Positions 32,825 to 41,520 of a stretch of DNA of 64,000 nucleotides are shown here, one piece after another; the stretch's first letter is position 1; each line of letters begins with the position of its first letter. This stretch comes from VAZQ01 sp963785745 (GTDB taxonomy: Bacteria; Pseudomonadota; Alphaproteobacteria; Rhizobiales; Xanthobacteraceae): contig CAWAWR010000019.1 of assembly GCA_963785745.1 (NCBI GenBank), positions 124,001 to 188,000 of the forward strand. The letters are read 5' to 3'. Both the position numbers and the translations under genes were made by a program. The notes beneath the pieces were generated by a model that had not been told where the DNA came from, searched no databases, and saw only the letters and a program-made list of their open reading frames with translations.

Positions 32825-33739
32825 TCAGCCAAGCTGCATCAGCTTGAGCACCTCGCGGCCGAGCAGGCCGTAGGGCGACGCCAGCGTCTCCTGGATCTCG
32901 AAGTGATTGTAGCCCTCGCCGACGATGAAGGTGATCGGCTTGCCGGCGGCTTTCACGGCGGCGGCAAAGTCGCGCGCCTGGCGCTGGAACTCGGGCGTCT
33001 CCTGGGTGCCGTGCGCGACCACGATCGGGCAGTTGAGCCGGTCGAGGTGGCGGATCGCGGAAAGCTCGTCTTCGATCTCGTCGGTGAAGTTGACGTATTT
33101 CGAGCGCTTGGAGAGACGCACCGGCTTGAGGTCATACATGCCGGATGCGAGCATCGCGCCCTTCACGATGTCCTTCGGCAGGCCGAAATCCTTCTGCCAG
33201 TCGCAGGTGACGATGGTGCTGGTCAGGTGTCCGCCCGAGGAATGCCCGGTGACATAGAGCCGGTTCTTGTCGCCGCCGAATTCTTTAGCGTTGTTGTAGA
33301 CGAAGGCGACGGCGGAGCGCACCTGCTTGGCCATGGTCATCAGGTTGCCGCCGACGTCGTCGATATTGTTGAAATCGACGATGACGCTGTGCGCGCCGGC
33401 GTCGACGATCATCTCGGACAGGAACACGAAATCGGCCGAACGGCCGTTCCGCCACGCGCCGCCGTGGACATAGACGTTGATCGGCGCGTTGTCGGGATTC
33501 TTGCTGGTGCGATAGACGTCGACGCTCTCGATCTCGCTCGCGCCATACTGGTAGCGCTGCGGCGCGCCGAGCCGCGCCTTGGCGCGCGCCGTTGCGGCGT
33601 TGCGGCGCGCATGCACCAGCGGCTGGTTCGGCGCGTAGACCGCCTGGTCATAGGCGTTGTCGAGCTCGGTCTGGTCCATGCCCATCCAGACGATCGGGCC
33701 CTTGGTGCGCGGTGCGTCGAGGGTATCGGTCATTGCCAC
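32825..33739 (-). CDS. Alpha/beta hydrolase of the kynurenine-formamidase/esterase type (cytoplasmic paralogue)
   Basis: The 304-residue hydrolase has the oxyanion motif VYVHGGAWRNG, nucleophile elbow GHSSGGHL and catalytic histidine in GYNHFE. Length and motifs resemble esterases of the hormone-sensitive lipase/arylformamidase group. Unlike its two paralogues at 40.5-42.5 kb, it has no signal peptide. It is embedded between two TTT receptor genes on the same strand. Substrate unknown. Confidence 0.85.
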   Translation of the reverse strand: MAMTDTLDAPRTKGPIVWMGMDQTELDNAYDQAVYAPNQPLVHARRNAATARAKARLGAPQRYQYGASEIESVDVYRTSKNPDNAPINVYVHGGAWRNGRSADFVFLSEMIVDAGAHSVIVDFNNIDDVGGNLMTMAKQVRSAVAFVYNNAKEFGGDKNRLYVTGHSSGGHLTSTIVTCDWQKDFGLPKDIVKGAMLASGMYDLKPVRLSKRSKYVNFTDEIEDELSAIRHLDRLNCPIVVAHGTQETPEFQRQARDFAAAVKAAGKPITFIVGEGYNHFEIQETLASPYGLLGREVLKLMQLG

Positions 33740-33779
33740 CTACTCCGTTTCTGTTCTGCCCGAGGCTACCACGCCCACG

Positions 33780-34811
33780 TCATTTTTTGGACAGCACGTC
33801 CCGGGTCCGCTGCACCACCGCCGGCGGCACCTTGGTGTAGACGTCGTTGACCAGCGCCGCGACCTCGGCGCCGCTGAGCGGGTTGATCTCAAGCTTGGCC
33901 TTCTCGGTGGCGGCGAGGAAATCCTTGTCCTGCATGACCTTCATGAAGGCCTGCCGTAGCGCCTCGGCGCGATCGGCGGGCACGCCCGGCGGCGCCATGA
34001 ACGGCCGCCCGAGCGGCTGGCGCGCCAGCACGAGGCTTAGCATCTGCTTCTGCTCGTCGGTCTTGGCGTAGTCGGTGACCATTTCGACGTCGGGCAGGTC
34101 GGGATGCTTGGCGAGGCCGAACTGCACGAACACGTTCATCATCGATTTCGTCACCCAGTGCATACGCTCGGCCTTGATGCCCGACCACGACCAGCCGCAG
34201 CGGCCGCGCACCTCGCCGCGCTCGAGCGCGAGATTGATCGCATTGCCGCCGGGATAGCCGCTGACGATCCTGATCTTCGTTCCGAACAGGTCGTTCATCA
34301 CCCGTGCGAACTGCTCGCCGTCGGCGCCCGCGCCGTCGCCGCCGATGATCAGATCGGTGTTCCGCAACTGATCGAGCGACGTGATGCCGGTCGAGCCCCA
34401 GGCGACGCAGGTCGACACCTCGTTATTGGCGCTGCCGATCCAGGTGAACTTCGCCGCCTCGAACGTGGCGCTGCCGGCGGCGCCAAGGAGCGGCGCAAAC
34501 GGCGCCGCACGACTCGCGGTCGCGATCACGCTGCCGTCCTTGGGCGCGATATTGTAGAGCCAGTTGACGACGCGGAGACTCCCGGCGCCCTCCATGTTCA
34601 TCGACACCACCTGCGGATTGCCCGGGATATAGCGGCCGATGTATTCGGCGACGAGCCGGCCATAGAGATCGTAGGAAGCGCCGGGACCGAATCCGATCTG
34701 CATCTGGACGGTCTTGCCCTTGTAGAAGTCCGCCACGCTTTGCGCCGGCGCCGGCGTAGCCAGCGCGCTGCCCGCGCAAGCCGCAAACACCAGAATTCTC
34801 ATCCGCTTCAT
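33780..34811 (-). CDS. TTT-type substrate-binding protein (long subfamily)
   Basis: The 343-residue protein has a signal peptide ending APAQS and the long-subfamily pattern VADFYKGKTVQMQIGFGPGASYDLYGR, IPGNPQVVSMNMEGAGSLR, and a C-terminal FMAPPGVPADRAEALR. A GAGGAG site precedes the start. This subfamily differs from classical Bug proteins at the first strand (DFYxGK) and recurs at 47.3, 48.4 and 57.2 kb. The ligand is unknown. Confidence 0.9.
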   Translation of the reverse strand: MKRMRILVFAACAGSALATPAPAQSVADFYKGKTVQMQIGFGPGASYDLYGRLVAEYIGRYIPGNPQVVSMNMEGAGSLRVVNWLYNIAPKDGSVIATASRAAPFAPLLGAAGSATFEAAKFTWIGSANNEVSTCVAWGSTGITSLDQLRNTDLIIGGDGAGADGEQFARVMNDLFGTKIRIVSGYPGGNAINLALERGEVRGRCGWSWSGIKAERMHWVTKSMMNVFVQFGLAKHPDLPDVEMVTDYAKTDEQKQMLSLVLARQPLGRPFMAPPGVPADRAEALRQAFMKVMQDKDFLAATEKAKLEINPLSGAEVAALVNDVYTKVPPAVVQRTRDVLSKK

Positions 34812-34827
34812 GGCGTCTCCTCGGTCG

Positions 34828-36446
34828 TTAGTTTGTTGTTGTCGTTTCGTGGCCCGTCACCATACGCGCGAGCCTTTCCGGATCGTCCGGTGGCGAATTG
34901 CCGCGCCAGACCACATGCAGGTCCGGCCGTACCAGCAGATAGTCGAAGCCGTAGACCGCGCGCGCGGTCCCTTCGCGGATATCGAGCACGCCGAACGGCG
35001 CACCGAGCGCAGCGAAGGCGCGCGCGAGCGGCGCGGCATCCGCCTGCGCCTTGCCGAGCCGCAGCAGCGTGTAGCCGTCGGGAATGCGTTCATGCACCGG
35101 CTCGCCCGGCCTGATCCAGACATGCGGCAGCCGCGCGCCCGGCCAGGTGGTCGGCACGTATTCCTCGACGCGATGCGGCGGCCCCTCGCCCGGCTCCTGG
35201 GCGATGATCGGTGAATCGACGTAGCGGTAGCCAAGCTCGGCGCCGACCACGTTCGACGATTTCGGCGCCTCGACCGCCGCCACGCGCACGAGGTTGCGGC
35301 GGGCTTCCTCGCCTTCCGGCGAATTGTCCTCGATCCACGGACGATATTCGGCGCGCCACTTCTTGCGCCCGTCGGTGCCGTAGCCGGACGCCGCGACATT
35401 GCGCGCGCCGATCTGCCGGCGCTCGGTCTCGTAGGACGGCAGCAGGCCGGGGCCGCCCCAGCCTTGCAGCGTCGCGGCGAGCTTCCAGGACAGATCGATG
35501 GCGTCGCCGACGCCGGTGTTCATGCCGAGCCCGCCGGTCGGGATGACGAGATGCGCGGCGTCGCCGGCGATGAAGACGCGGCGCTCGCCGTAACCGGTCG
35601 CGAGCAGCAGCCGCTGCGTCCAGCGCCCGATGTGGATGGTCTCGTAGTCGACCGGCGTGCCGACGATGGTCTCAAACATCTTTGGCATGTCCTTGTCCTC
35701 GCCCACCACCGAATGGACGGTGAAGTGGCGGCGCGAGTCCTGCACGATCAGGAACGTCCAGTTCGGATCGATGCGGTAGTAGTGACGGCCGCGCCCGATC
35801 GACACCCGCTCGAACAGCTCGTCGCAGCGGAACATCGCCTGCCGCATTTCCATCAGGTTGGGCTCGCCCTCCATGCGGAAGCCGAGTTGCTTGCGTACCG
35901 CGCTCGCGCCGCCGTCGCAGCCAACGAGATATTTCGAGCGGATCTCGAAACTCTCGCCGCCGGCGGTCTTGATGCGGCTGACGACCCCCTCGCCGTCCTG
36001 CGCAAAAGATTCAAACTCGCAGCCGAATTTCACGGCCACGTTCGGGATCGCCTCGGCGACCGATTTCAACAGCGGCTCAAGGGTATATTGCGAGATGATC
36101 TGATAAGGCTCGAGCGGCAGCGTGCCGTCTTGCCGCTTGCAATGGCGGCCTTCGCCTCCGCCACCGATGGAAACGGCATGCGCAACAGCGGCGGCTGCGC
36201 CATCGAGAACACCAGGAAATTATCCATCGGCCAGTCGGGCGGATAGCCGGCGGCGCGCACCCGCTCGACGATGCCGAGCCGGCGGAAGATTTCCATGGTG
36301 CGCGGATTGCACCGCTCCATCTTGGGATAGCCGAGCGGCGCTTCGTTCTTCTCGACCAGCGTGCAGGCAACACCGCGGCGGCCGAGATCGATGGCAAGGG
36401 TCAGGCCGACGGGACCGCCGCCGACAATCAGTACATCCGTCTGCAT
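34828..36446 (-). pseudogene. FAD-dependent aromatic monooxygenase (PheA/MhpA type), one-base frame break
   Basis: The first 110 residues (VLIVGGGPVGLTLAIDLGRRG, the FAD Rossmann site) end after ASGK. If one base is restored near 36130, the sequence continues DGTLPLEPYQIISQYTLEP into the second part, which holds the DG motif (GCDGGASAVRKQLG) and the GD motif (VFIAGDAAHLVIPTGGLGMNTG). The restored protein has 539 residues, normal for flavin-dependent phenol or phenylpropionate hydroxylases. No other lesion is visible, so it may be a sequencing error. It lies 17 bp upstream of a TTT receptor gene. Confidence 0.85.
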
Positions 36447-36498
36447 TCAACGCGCTCGCGACTTCACGCGGCCGCTGATAGCACGATTTCGGCGCCGC

Positions 36499-36927
36499 TC
36501 AATCGCGGCCTTTTGGGATCGACGACGAGTGGTGATGCTGGATCACCCAGTCGTTGCCGCGCTTGACCACCAGGAACGAGAAGCGCGATGGCCCGCTTTT
36601 GAAGGAATAGGTGCCGACCCCCAGCACCGTGGTGTCGTTGATCACGAACATCCGGCGCTCATGGATGGTGTTGCTGCTCCCGCCCTTGGGCAGATTCCGG
36701 AAGTATTTGCGCAGATCCGCCGTCCCGACATTGATCTGCGGTTCCGACGTGCCTTGCAGGATCGCGTCCGGCGCGTAGGCCTTCATCAGCGCGTCGAGAT
36801 CGTTGGCGTTATAGGCGGCGTTCCAGCGGTCGATCGCTGCCGCACCGTCTTCCTCAGGCCCTGCCATCGCCGTCACCGGCACCATTGCGACAAGCGCGAC
36901 GAGCGCGCAACGAACGAGCCAAGCCAT
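36499..36927 (-). CDS. Exported SnoaL/DUF4440-like (NTF2-fold) protein
   Basis: The 142-residue protein has a signal peptide (cleavage near TAMAGPEED) and an NTF2-like core: DRWNAAYNANDLDALMKAYAPDAIL, then VGTADLRKYF and WVIQHHHSS. The start at 36927 follows GGAGGG. Such domains act as small hydrolases, isomerases or binding proteins; no role is assigned. It lies between the FAD hydroxylase and the MarR gene on the same strand. Confidence 0.75.
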   Translation of the reverse strand: MAWLVRCALVALVAMVPVTAMAGPEEDGAAAIDRWNAAYNANDLDALMKAYAPDAILQGTSEPQINVGTADLRKYFRNLPKGGSSNTIHERRMFVINDTTVLGVGTYSFKSGPSRFSFLVVKRGNDWVIQHHHSSSIPKGRD

Positions 36928-36998
36928 CGGTCCCTCCCGAAGATATCGTCGGTCATCCCGGAAGCCTACCATGCGACGCGCGGCCCAGGGGCCGTGCT

Positions 36999-37451
36999 TC
37001 AGCGTGCCTGCCGCGCGATATTCTCATACATCCGCCGCAGCGAACGCTTGACCACCGCCATGTCCTTCGCCGACACGCCGGCCGCGGCCATCTGCTCGAG
37101 CTTGTGGGCGAACGGGATGATGCGCTCGACCTGCGCGCGACCCTTGGCGCTCAATTCGATGACCACTTCGCGGTTCGAGGTCTCGGATCGCTTGCGCGTG
37201 ACCAGCCCCATCCGCGTGAGCCGCGTCACCAGCCGCGACACCGTCGACGCCTCGATGCTGGTCATGTCGACAAGATCGACCTGACGCTGCGCGCCCCGGT
37301 AGGACAGCACGGCCAGCAATCGCCACATGTCGATGGTGAGATCGGATGCCGCCAGCGCCTTGTCGGTCATGGTGGCGACCAGCGCGCCGCCGAGCCGGTT
37401 GACGAGATATGGCAGATAGTTGGCGAGGTCGAGCTGCGGGCGATCGGTCAC
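36999..37451 (-). CDS. MarR family transcriptional regulator
   Basis: The 150-residue protein has the winged helix of MarR regulators (DMWRLLAVLSYRG, DLVDMTSIEASTVSRLVTRL, GLVTRKRSETSNREVVIELSAKG). I place the start at GTG 37451 because an AAGGA site precedes it with 8-bp spacing; a TTG at 37457 is in frame. It is divergent from the luciferase-like monooxygenase and probably binds the ACAATTGT palindrome between them. Confidence 0.9.
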   Translation of the reverse strand: MTDRPQLDLANYLPYLVNRLGGALVATMTDKALAASDLTIDMWRLLAVLSYRGAQRQVDLVDMTSIEASTVSRLVTRLTRMGLVTRKRSETSNREVVIELSAKGRAQVERIIPFAHKLEQMAAAGVSAKDMAVVKRSLRRMYENIARQAR

Positions 37452-37510
37452 GGCCAACGTCCTTTTGTGTCAGCACATTTGACCGGATTTTACACCTAGA
37501 TCGTTGCGCT

Positions 37511-37552
37511 TACAACAATTGCATTGACAACAATTGTAGCCGCATTCAAAAT
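37511..37552 (+). promoter_or_regulatory. Promoter of the LLM monooxygenase gene with MarR-type operator
   Basis: TTGACA (37524-37529), a 17-bp spacer and CAAAAT (37547-37552) make a good housekeeping promoter. The palindrome ACAATTGT (37530-37537) fills the start of the spacer, and ACAACAATTG occurs twice (37512-37521 and 37527-37536). A MarR dimer bound there would block the promoter. Confidence 0.75.
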
Positions 37553-37591
37553 TCGGCATGGCTGCTGCAGACGGCCGAACAGGAGGGCGCC

Positions 37592-38665
37592 ATGGAATTC
37601 GGCTATTTCACGCTCAGCGACAACCACTACGACAACAATCCGCGCACGCCGAACCAGTTCGTCGCCGACATCACCGCCGAAGCGCTCTATGCCGACACGC
37701 TCGGCATGAACTCGGCCTGGATCGGCGAGCACCATTTCAACTCGCTCGGCGTGCTCTCCTGCCCCGATCTGGTGCTCGCCTATATCGCCGCGCGCACGAA
37801 GCACATCCGCCTCGCGCCGGCGGTGACGGTGCTGCCGCTGCATCATCCGATCCGGGTCGCCGAGCAATGGGCGTCGCTCGATCTTCTCTCCAACGGCCGC
37901 GTCGATTTCGCCGCCGGGCGCGGCTACGACAAGCGCGAATACGACCCGTTCCACGTCTCGTTCGCCGACAACCAGGGCATCTTCGAGGAAGGCCTGGAGC
38001 TGGTGCGCCGGCTGTGGTCCGCGGACGGCCGCATCTCGCACAAGGGGGAGCACTATTCGTTCGAGGACGTGCGCATCACGCCGAAGCCGGTGCAGAAGCC
38101 GATCCCGACCTATGTGGCGTCGTTCTCGAAACTCTCGATCGAGCTCGCCGCACGGCTCGGCTGCGGCCTCATCGTCGCGCCGTTCGCCGCCGCCATGAGT
38201 TTCGGCGGACTGAAGCAGGTCGCCGACCTCTACAACGAGACGTGTATCAAGTACGGCAACAAACCCGGCCGCCTGATGTGCAGCTACTTCACGCACTTCG
38301 CCGACAACAAGGAGCAGGAAGCGGCGCAGCGCGCGCGCCAGATCCGCTACTACAAGGAGTGCGTGATTCCGGCGTTCCCGGGCGACCCGAAGACCGCACC
38401 GCCGAGCTACCGCTATTTCATCGAGATCGTCGAGCGCCTGCATAAGATCAAGGCCGAGGACCTGACCGAGAATTCGGTGCTGGTGGGCTCGCCGGCGCAG
38501 ATCACCGACACCCTGAAAAAGGTCGAGGCGGCGGGCTTTTCCGAAGTGATCCTGTACTTCAACGTGGGCTTGAAGCCGCACGCGCAAGTGAAAGAGGAAA
38601 TGGACCGTTTCATGCGCGAGGTCGCGCCGGCGTTCGAGGGCCAGCACAAGCGCCGCGCGGCGTGA
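37592..38665 (+). CDS. LLM-class flavin-dependent monooxygenase (luciferase-like)
   Basis: The 357-residue protein starts MEFGYFTLSDNHYD after a perfect AGGAGG site and has the bacterial-luciferase barrel pattern: SAWIGEHHFNSLG, LAPAVTVLPLHHPIRVAEQWASLDLLSNGRV and GRGYDKREYDPF. These enzymes use reduced flavin and oxygen to oxidise carbon, nitrogen or sulfur substrates. The promoter and divergent MarR gene suggest substrate induction. It heads a plus-strand run with the class II aldolase gene. Confidence 0.9.
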   Translation: MEFGYFTLSDNHYDNNPRTPNQFVADITAEALYADTLGMNSAWIGEHHFNSLGVLSCPDLVLAYIAARTKHIRLAPAVTVLPLHHPIRVAEQWASLDLLSNGRVDFAAGRGYDKREYDPFHVSFADNQGIFEEGLELVRRLWSADGRISHKGEHYSFEDVRITPKPVQKPIPTYVASFSKLSIELAARLGCGLIVAPFAAAMSFGGLKQVADLYNETCIKYGNKPGRLMCSYFTHFADNKEQEAAQRARQIRYYKECVIPAFPGDPKTAPPSYRYFIEIVERLHKIKAEDLTENSVLVGSPAQITDTLKKVEAAGFSEVILYFNVGLKPHAQVKEEMDRFMREVAPAFEGQHKRRAA

Positions 38666-38719
38666 TATAGCCTCCCCGGCTGCTCGGGCCGATCCGGCCC
38701 GAGCCGACGGGGAGAACGC

Positions 38720-39513
38720 ATGATCCGTCATCTGGGCGATTGCCGCCGCCATCGTTGCCGGCCTGATGCCGGCAGTCGGCGCAGGAAGCGCCGTCGAGCG
38801 CGGGCCCCGCCCCTGCCGCCCTGATCGAGGATCTTGTCGTCGCGAACCGCATCCTCAGCGACCGCGGCATCCTCGATGCCTTCGGCCATATCAGCGTCCG
38901 CCATCCGGAAAATCCCACCCGCTATCTGATGGCGCGCGCCATCGCACCGGGCATCGTCAGCGCCGCCGACATCATGGAGTTCGATCTCGATTCCAACCCG
39001 GTCGACCGGCGCGACCGCTCGATGTTCATCGAGCGCTTCATCCATGGCGAGATCTACAAGGTCCGCCCGGACGTCGATTCCGTGATCCATACCCATTCCA
39101 TGGGCGTGATCCCGTTCAGCATCACCAAGACGCCGCTGCGGCCCGTGATCCACAACGCCTCCTTCCTGCATGTGGGCGTGCCAGTATGGGAGATCCGCGA
39201 GGCCGGCGGCGTAACAAACATGCTGGTGCGCAACGCGGCGCTCGCCCAATCGCTCGCCGCCGCCCTCGGCAACCGCCCGGTCGCGCTGATGCGCGGGCAT
39301 GGCAATGTCGTGGTCGGGCCGAATGTGCGGATCGCGACCTCGCGCGCCGTGTTCACCGACGAGAACGCGCGCATGCAGGCGGTTGCGCTATCCTTCGGCG
39401 GGCCAGTGAACTACATTTCGTCCGAGGAAGGCGCGCTGCGCGACCAGAACCCGAGCGACGGCGCGCGCTCCTGGGACTTGTGGAAGGCGCAGGCGCTCAA
39501 GAAGATACAATAG
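38720..39513 (+). pseudogene. Class II aldolase/adducin family protein, two frame breaks near the N terminus
   Basis: A strong GGGGAG site precedes ATG 38720, but the frame soon fails. Removing one G near 38735 and one near 38784 gives a normal exported protein: MIRHL, AIAAAIVAGLMPAVGA, then APAALIEDLVVANRILSDRG, FGHISVRHP, and the metal-binding IHTHSMG and MRGHGNVVVG. The first long uninterrupted frame begins only at 38929 and lacks the GHISVR region. The reconstructed protein has 263 residues. Relatives with a signal peptide exist in Bradyrhizobiaceae. Confidence 0.8.
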
Positions 39514-39551
39514 TACGATAACAACGCCGATCCGCGCGGGTACCATTCTCA

Positions 39552-39905
39552 ATGACATCATCAGTTCACTTTGCATTGCTGGTCGCCGGCGGCCTGTTCA
39601 TCGGTGTTGGCAACGCCGCCGCCGAGGCGCTCGACTGCCGTGCGCAGCTCAAGCGCCAGGACGAGCAGTGCCAGGCGCTGGCCGAGAAACTCGCCGAGGC
39701 CTGTCCCGGCGGCACCAACATCAAAGAGACCCCGCAATGCCGCGAGGTGTCGAGCCAAATCGCCAATACCTGCACGCGCAAGCCGTGCGCCCCGCCGCCG
39801 CGCAAGGGCAAGAAGGCATCATCGAAATCGAAAGGCATGGGAATGGGCGGCGGCATGGGTGAGCGGAGCAAGCCGACCAAGAAGGCCGCGCCGAAATCGA
39901 AATAG
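39552..39905 (+). CDS. Small secreted cysteine- and lysine-rich protein
   Basis: The 117-residue product has a signal peptide (cleavage near NAAAEAL), five to six cysteines in a helical core (LDCRAQLKRQDEQCQALAEKL, then CPGG, CREV) and a basic, glycine/methionine-containing tail (GMGMGGGMGERSKPTKK). No family recognised. It lies between the aldolase and GlcG-like genes. Confidence 0.6.
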   Translation: MTSSVHFALLVAGGLFIGVGNAAAEALDCRAQLKRQDEQCQALAEKLAEACPGGTNIKETPQCREVSSQIANTCTRKPCAPPPRKGKKASSKSKGMGMGGGMGERSKPTKKAAPKSK

Positions 39906-39953
39906 ACACCGCAAGCGGGCCATTGGCCTGCAACATCGAACGGGAGCAAACAC

Positions 39954-40352
39954 ATGCGTGACAAACCCTGCCTCACCTCATCCGACCTCACGAAGGCGAT
40001 GGCCGCCTGCCGGGCGGAAGCCGAGAAGAACAAGTGGAACGTCTCGATCGCCATCGTCGACGACGGCGGCTACCTCCTCTCCTTCGACCGCATGGACGGC
40101 GCGCCCGCGATCACCGCCGAAGTCGCGGTCGGCAAGGCGCATACTTCCGCGTTGACAAGGCGTCCGAGCAAATTCTTCGAGGAGCGCGTGAAGGAACGTC
40201 CCGCCTTCGCCAATTTCCCGGCCGGCATCCTGATCCAGGGCGGCCTGCCGATCCTGGTGCGCGGCGAATGCGTCGGCGCGATCGGCGTCTCCGGCGTCGC
40301 CTCGCACGAGGACGAGCAGGTCGCGCAGGCCGGCTGCAGCGCAGTGGCTTAG
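39954..40352 (+). CDS. GlcG/HbpS-type heme-binding-like protein
   Basis: The 132-residue protein matches the GlcG/HbpS family (VSIAIVDDGGYLLSFDRMDGA, GKAHTSALTRRPS, GGLPILVRGECVGAIGVSG). Members bind heme or corrinoids, or accompany catabolic operons such as glycolate oxidation. A GGGAG site precedes the start. It is the last plus-strand gene of the catabolic run. Confidence 0.85.
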   Translation: MRDKPCLTSSDLTKAMAACRAEAEKNKWNVSIAIVDDGGYLLSFDRMDGAPAITAEVAVGKAHTSALTRRPSKFFEERVKERPAFANFPAGILIQGGLPILVRGECVGAIGVSGVASHEDEQVAQAGCSAVA

Positions 40353-40414
40353 TAGGCCTCTGCATCACTCACGACATAGGCCATTGGCCGACTGCGCCAG
40401 TGGCGCACACTTCC

Positions 40415-40479
40415 TTAACGCGCGGTAAAGGTTAACGCTTCGTTAACGCTCGCACTTCTGGAGGTTAATGCTTCGTTAA
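40415..40479. promoter_or_regulatory. Cluster of CtrA-type boxes (TTAA-N7-TTAA)
   Basis: Two full boxes occur: TTAA-CGCTTCG-TTAAC at 40432-40447 and TTAA-TGCTTCG-TTAA at 40465-40479, within a 17-bp repeat (one mismatch) 33 bp apart. A weaker one, TTAA-CGCGCGG-TAAA, lies at 40415-40429. CtrA is the alphaproteobacterial cell-cycle regulator. The cluster lies between the 3' ends of two convergent genes. Confidence 0.72.
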
Positions 40480-40500
40480 AATCCCGCGCCGTCAAGGTTT

Positions 40501-41499
40501 TCACGCCTTGTTCAGCCCCATCATGTCCATCGCCGCGCGGCCAAGGACGGCATAGGGCTGCCCGATTGTCTCGCCGGTCTCGTAGTGATTGTAGCCGGGC
40601 GCGACGATCAGCTCGTGCGGCTTGCCCGCCGCCTTGAGCGCGGCGGCGAACTCCCTCGCCTGCCGCTGGAACTCCGGCGTCTCGAGCGCGCCGACGCCGA
40701 TCACCACCGGCGTGTGGATCTTGTCGATGTGCCGCATCGCCGAAAGATCCTGCACCATCGCGTCGGTGAACTTCACGAACGACGAGCGCTTGGAGAGCCG
40801 CACCGGCGCAAGGTCGTACATGCCGGAGCCCATCACCGCCCCTTTCAGGATGTTGCGCGGCAGGCCCTGCTTCTCCCACTCGGTGATGAGAACGCAACTC
40901 GCCAGATGGCTTCCGGACGAGCGGCTGATGAGATAGAGCGCGTCGGGATTGGCGCCGAAGCCCTTGGCGTTGCGGAAGGTCCAGGCGACCGCACGCCGGA
41001 CCTGGTCGACCATCGGGAAGATGTCGCCGTCGGTCTCGCGCACGCTGGTGAAATCGACCACGACGAAATTCGCGCCGGCCTTGACGAACGGCTCGGCATA
41101 GACCGTGAACTGCTCGGCGCGCCCGCCCCGCCAGCTTCCGCCGTGGATGAAAATCAGCACCGGCGCGTTCGGCTGCTTCGCCTTGTAGATGTCGACGCGC
41201 TCGATCTCCGCGGGCCCGTATTTGACGCGCTCCGGCTTGCCGAGAACGGACTGCGCGATCCGGTTGTTGAAGACGCGCCGCTCGTTGATGGTCTTTGAGT
41301 TGAAGGCATAGACGTCGTTGTCATAGCCCTCGTCGATATCGACCTGGTCGAGGTCCCGGAACACCGCCGGACCCTTGGTGCGCGCCGCCGCCGGCGGACA
41401 GCGCTGCGCCGAAGCCGGATCGGCCGCGAGCGCCAATGTTCCCGCTGCCGCGCCGGCGACCAGCGTGCGGCGCGTGATGCCGGGCATCTTCTTCTGCAT
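40501..41499 (-). CDS. Tat-exported alpha/beta hydrolase (esterase type)
   Basis: The 332-residue protein begins with a twin-arginine signal (ITRRTLVAGAAAGTLALA, cleavage near ASAQRC). The hydrolase core follows with IFIHGGSWRGG, SRSSGSHLAS at the nucleophile elbow and GYNHYETGE around the catalytic histidine. The elbow differs from the paralogues (GFSSGGHL/GHSSGGHL). A GGGAGG site precedes the start. Its tandem neighbour and the cytoplasmic copy at 32.8 kb share the same framework. Substrate unknown. Confidence 0.85.
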   Translation of the reverse strand: MQKKMPGITRRTLVAGAAAGTLALAADPASAQRCPPAAARTKGPAVFRDLDQVDIDEGYDNDVYAFNSKTINERRVFNNRIAQSVLGKPERVKYGPAEIERVDIYKAKQPNAPVLIFIHGGSWRGGRAEQFTVYAEPFVKAGANFVVVDFTSVRETDGDIFPMVDQVRRAVAWTFRNAKGFGANPDALYLISRSSGSHLASCVLITEWEKQGLPRNILKGAVMGSGMYDLAPVRLSKRSSFVKFTDAMVQDLSAMRHIDKIHTPVVIGVGALETPEFQRQAREFAAALKAAGKPHELIVAPGYNHYETGETIGQPYAVLGRAAMDMMGLNKA

Positions 41500-41520
41500 G
41501 ACGTCCTCCCTGATTTTTGT

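Noticed and set aside
40430..40479. CRISPR-like direct repeats
   Set aside because: Only two units of 17 bp with one spacer, and they match CtrA boxes instead.
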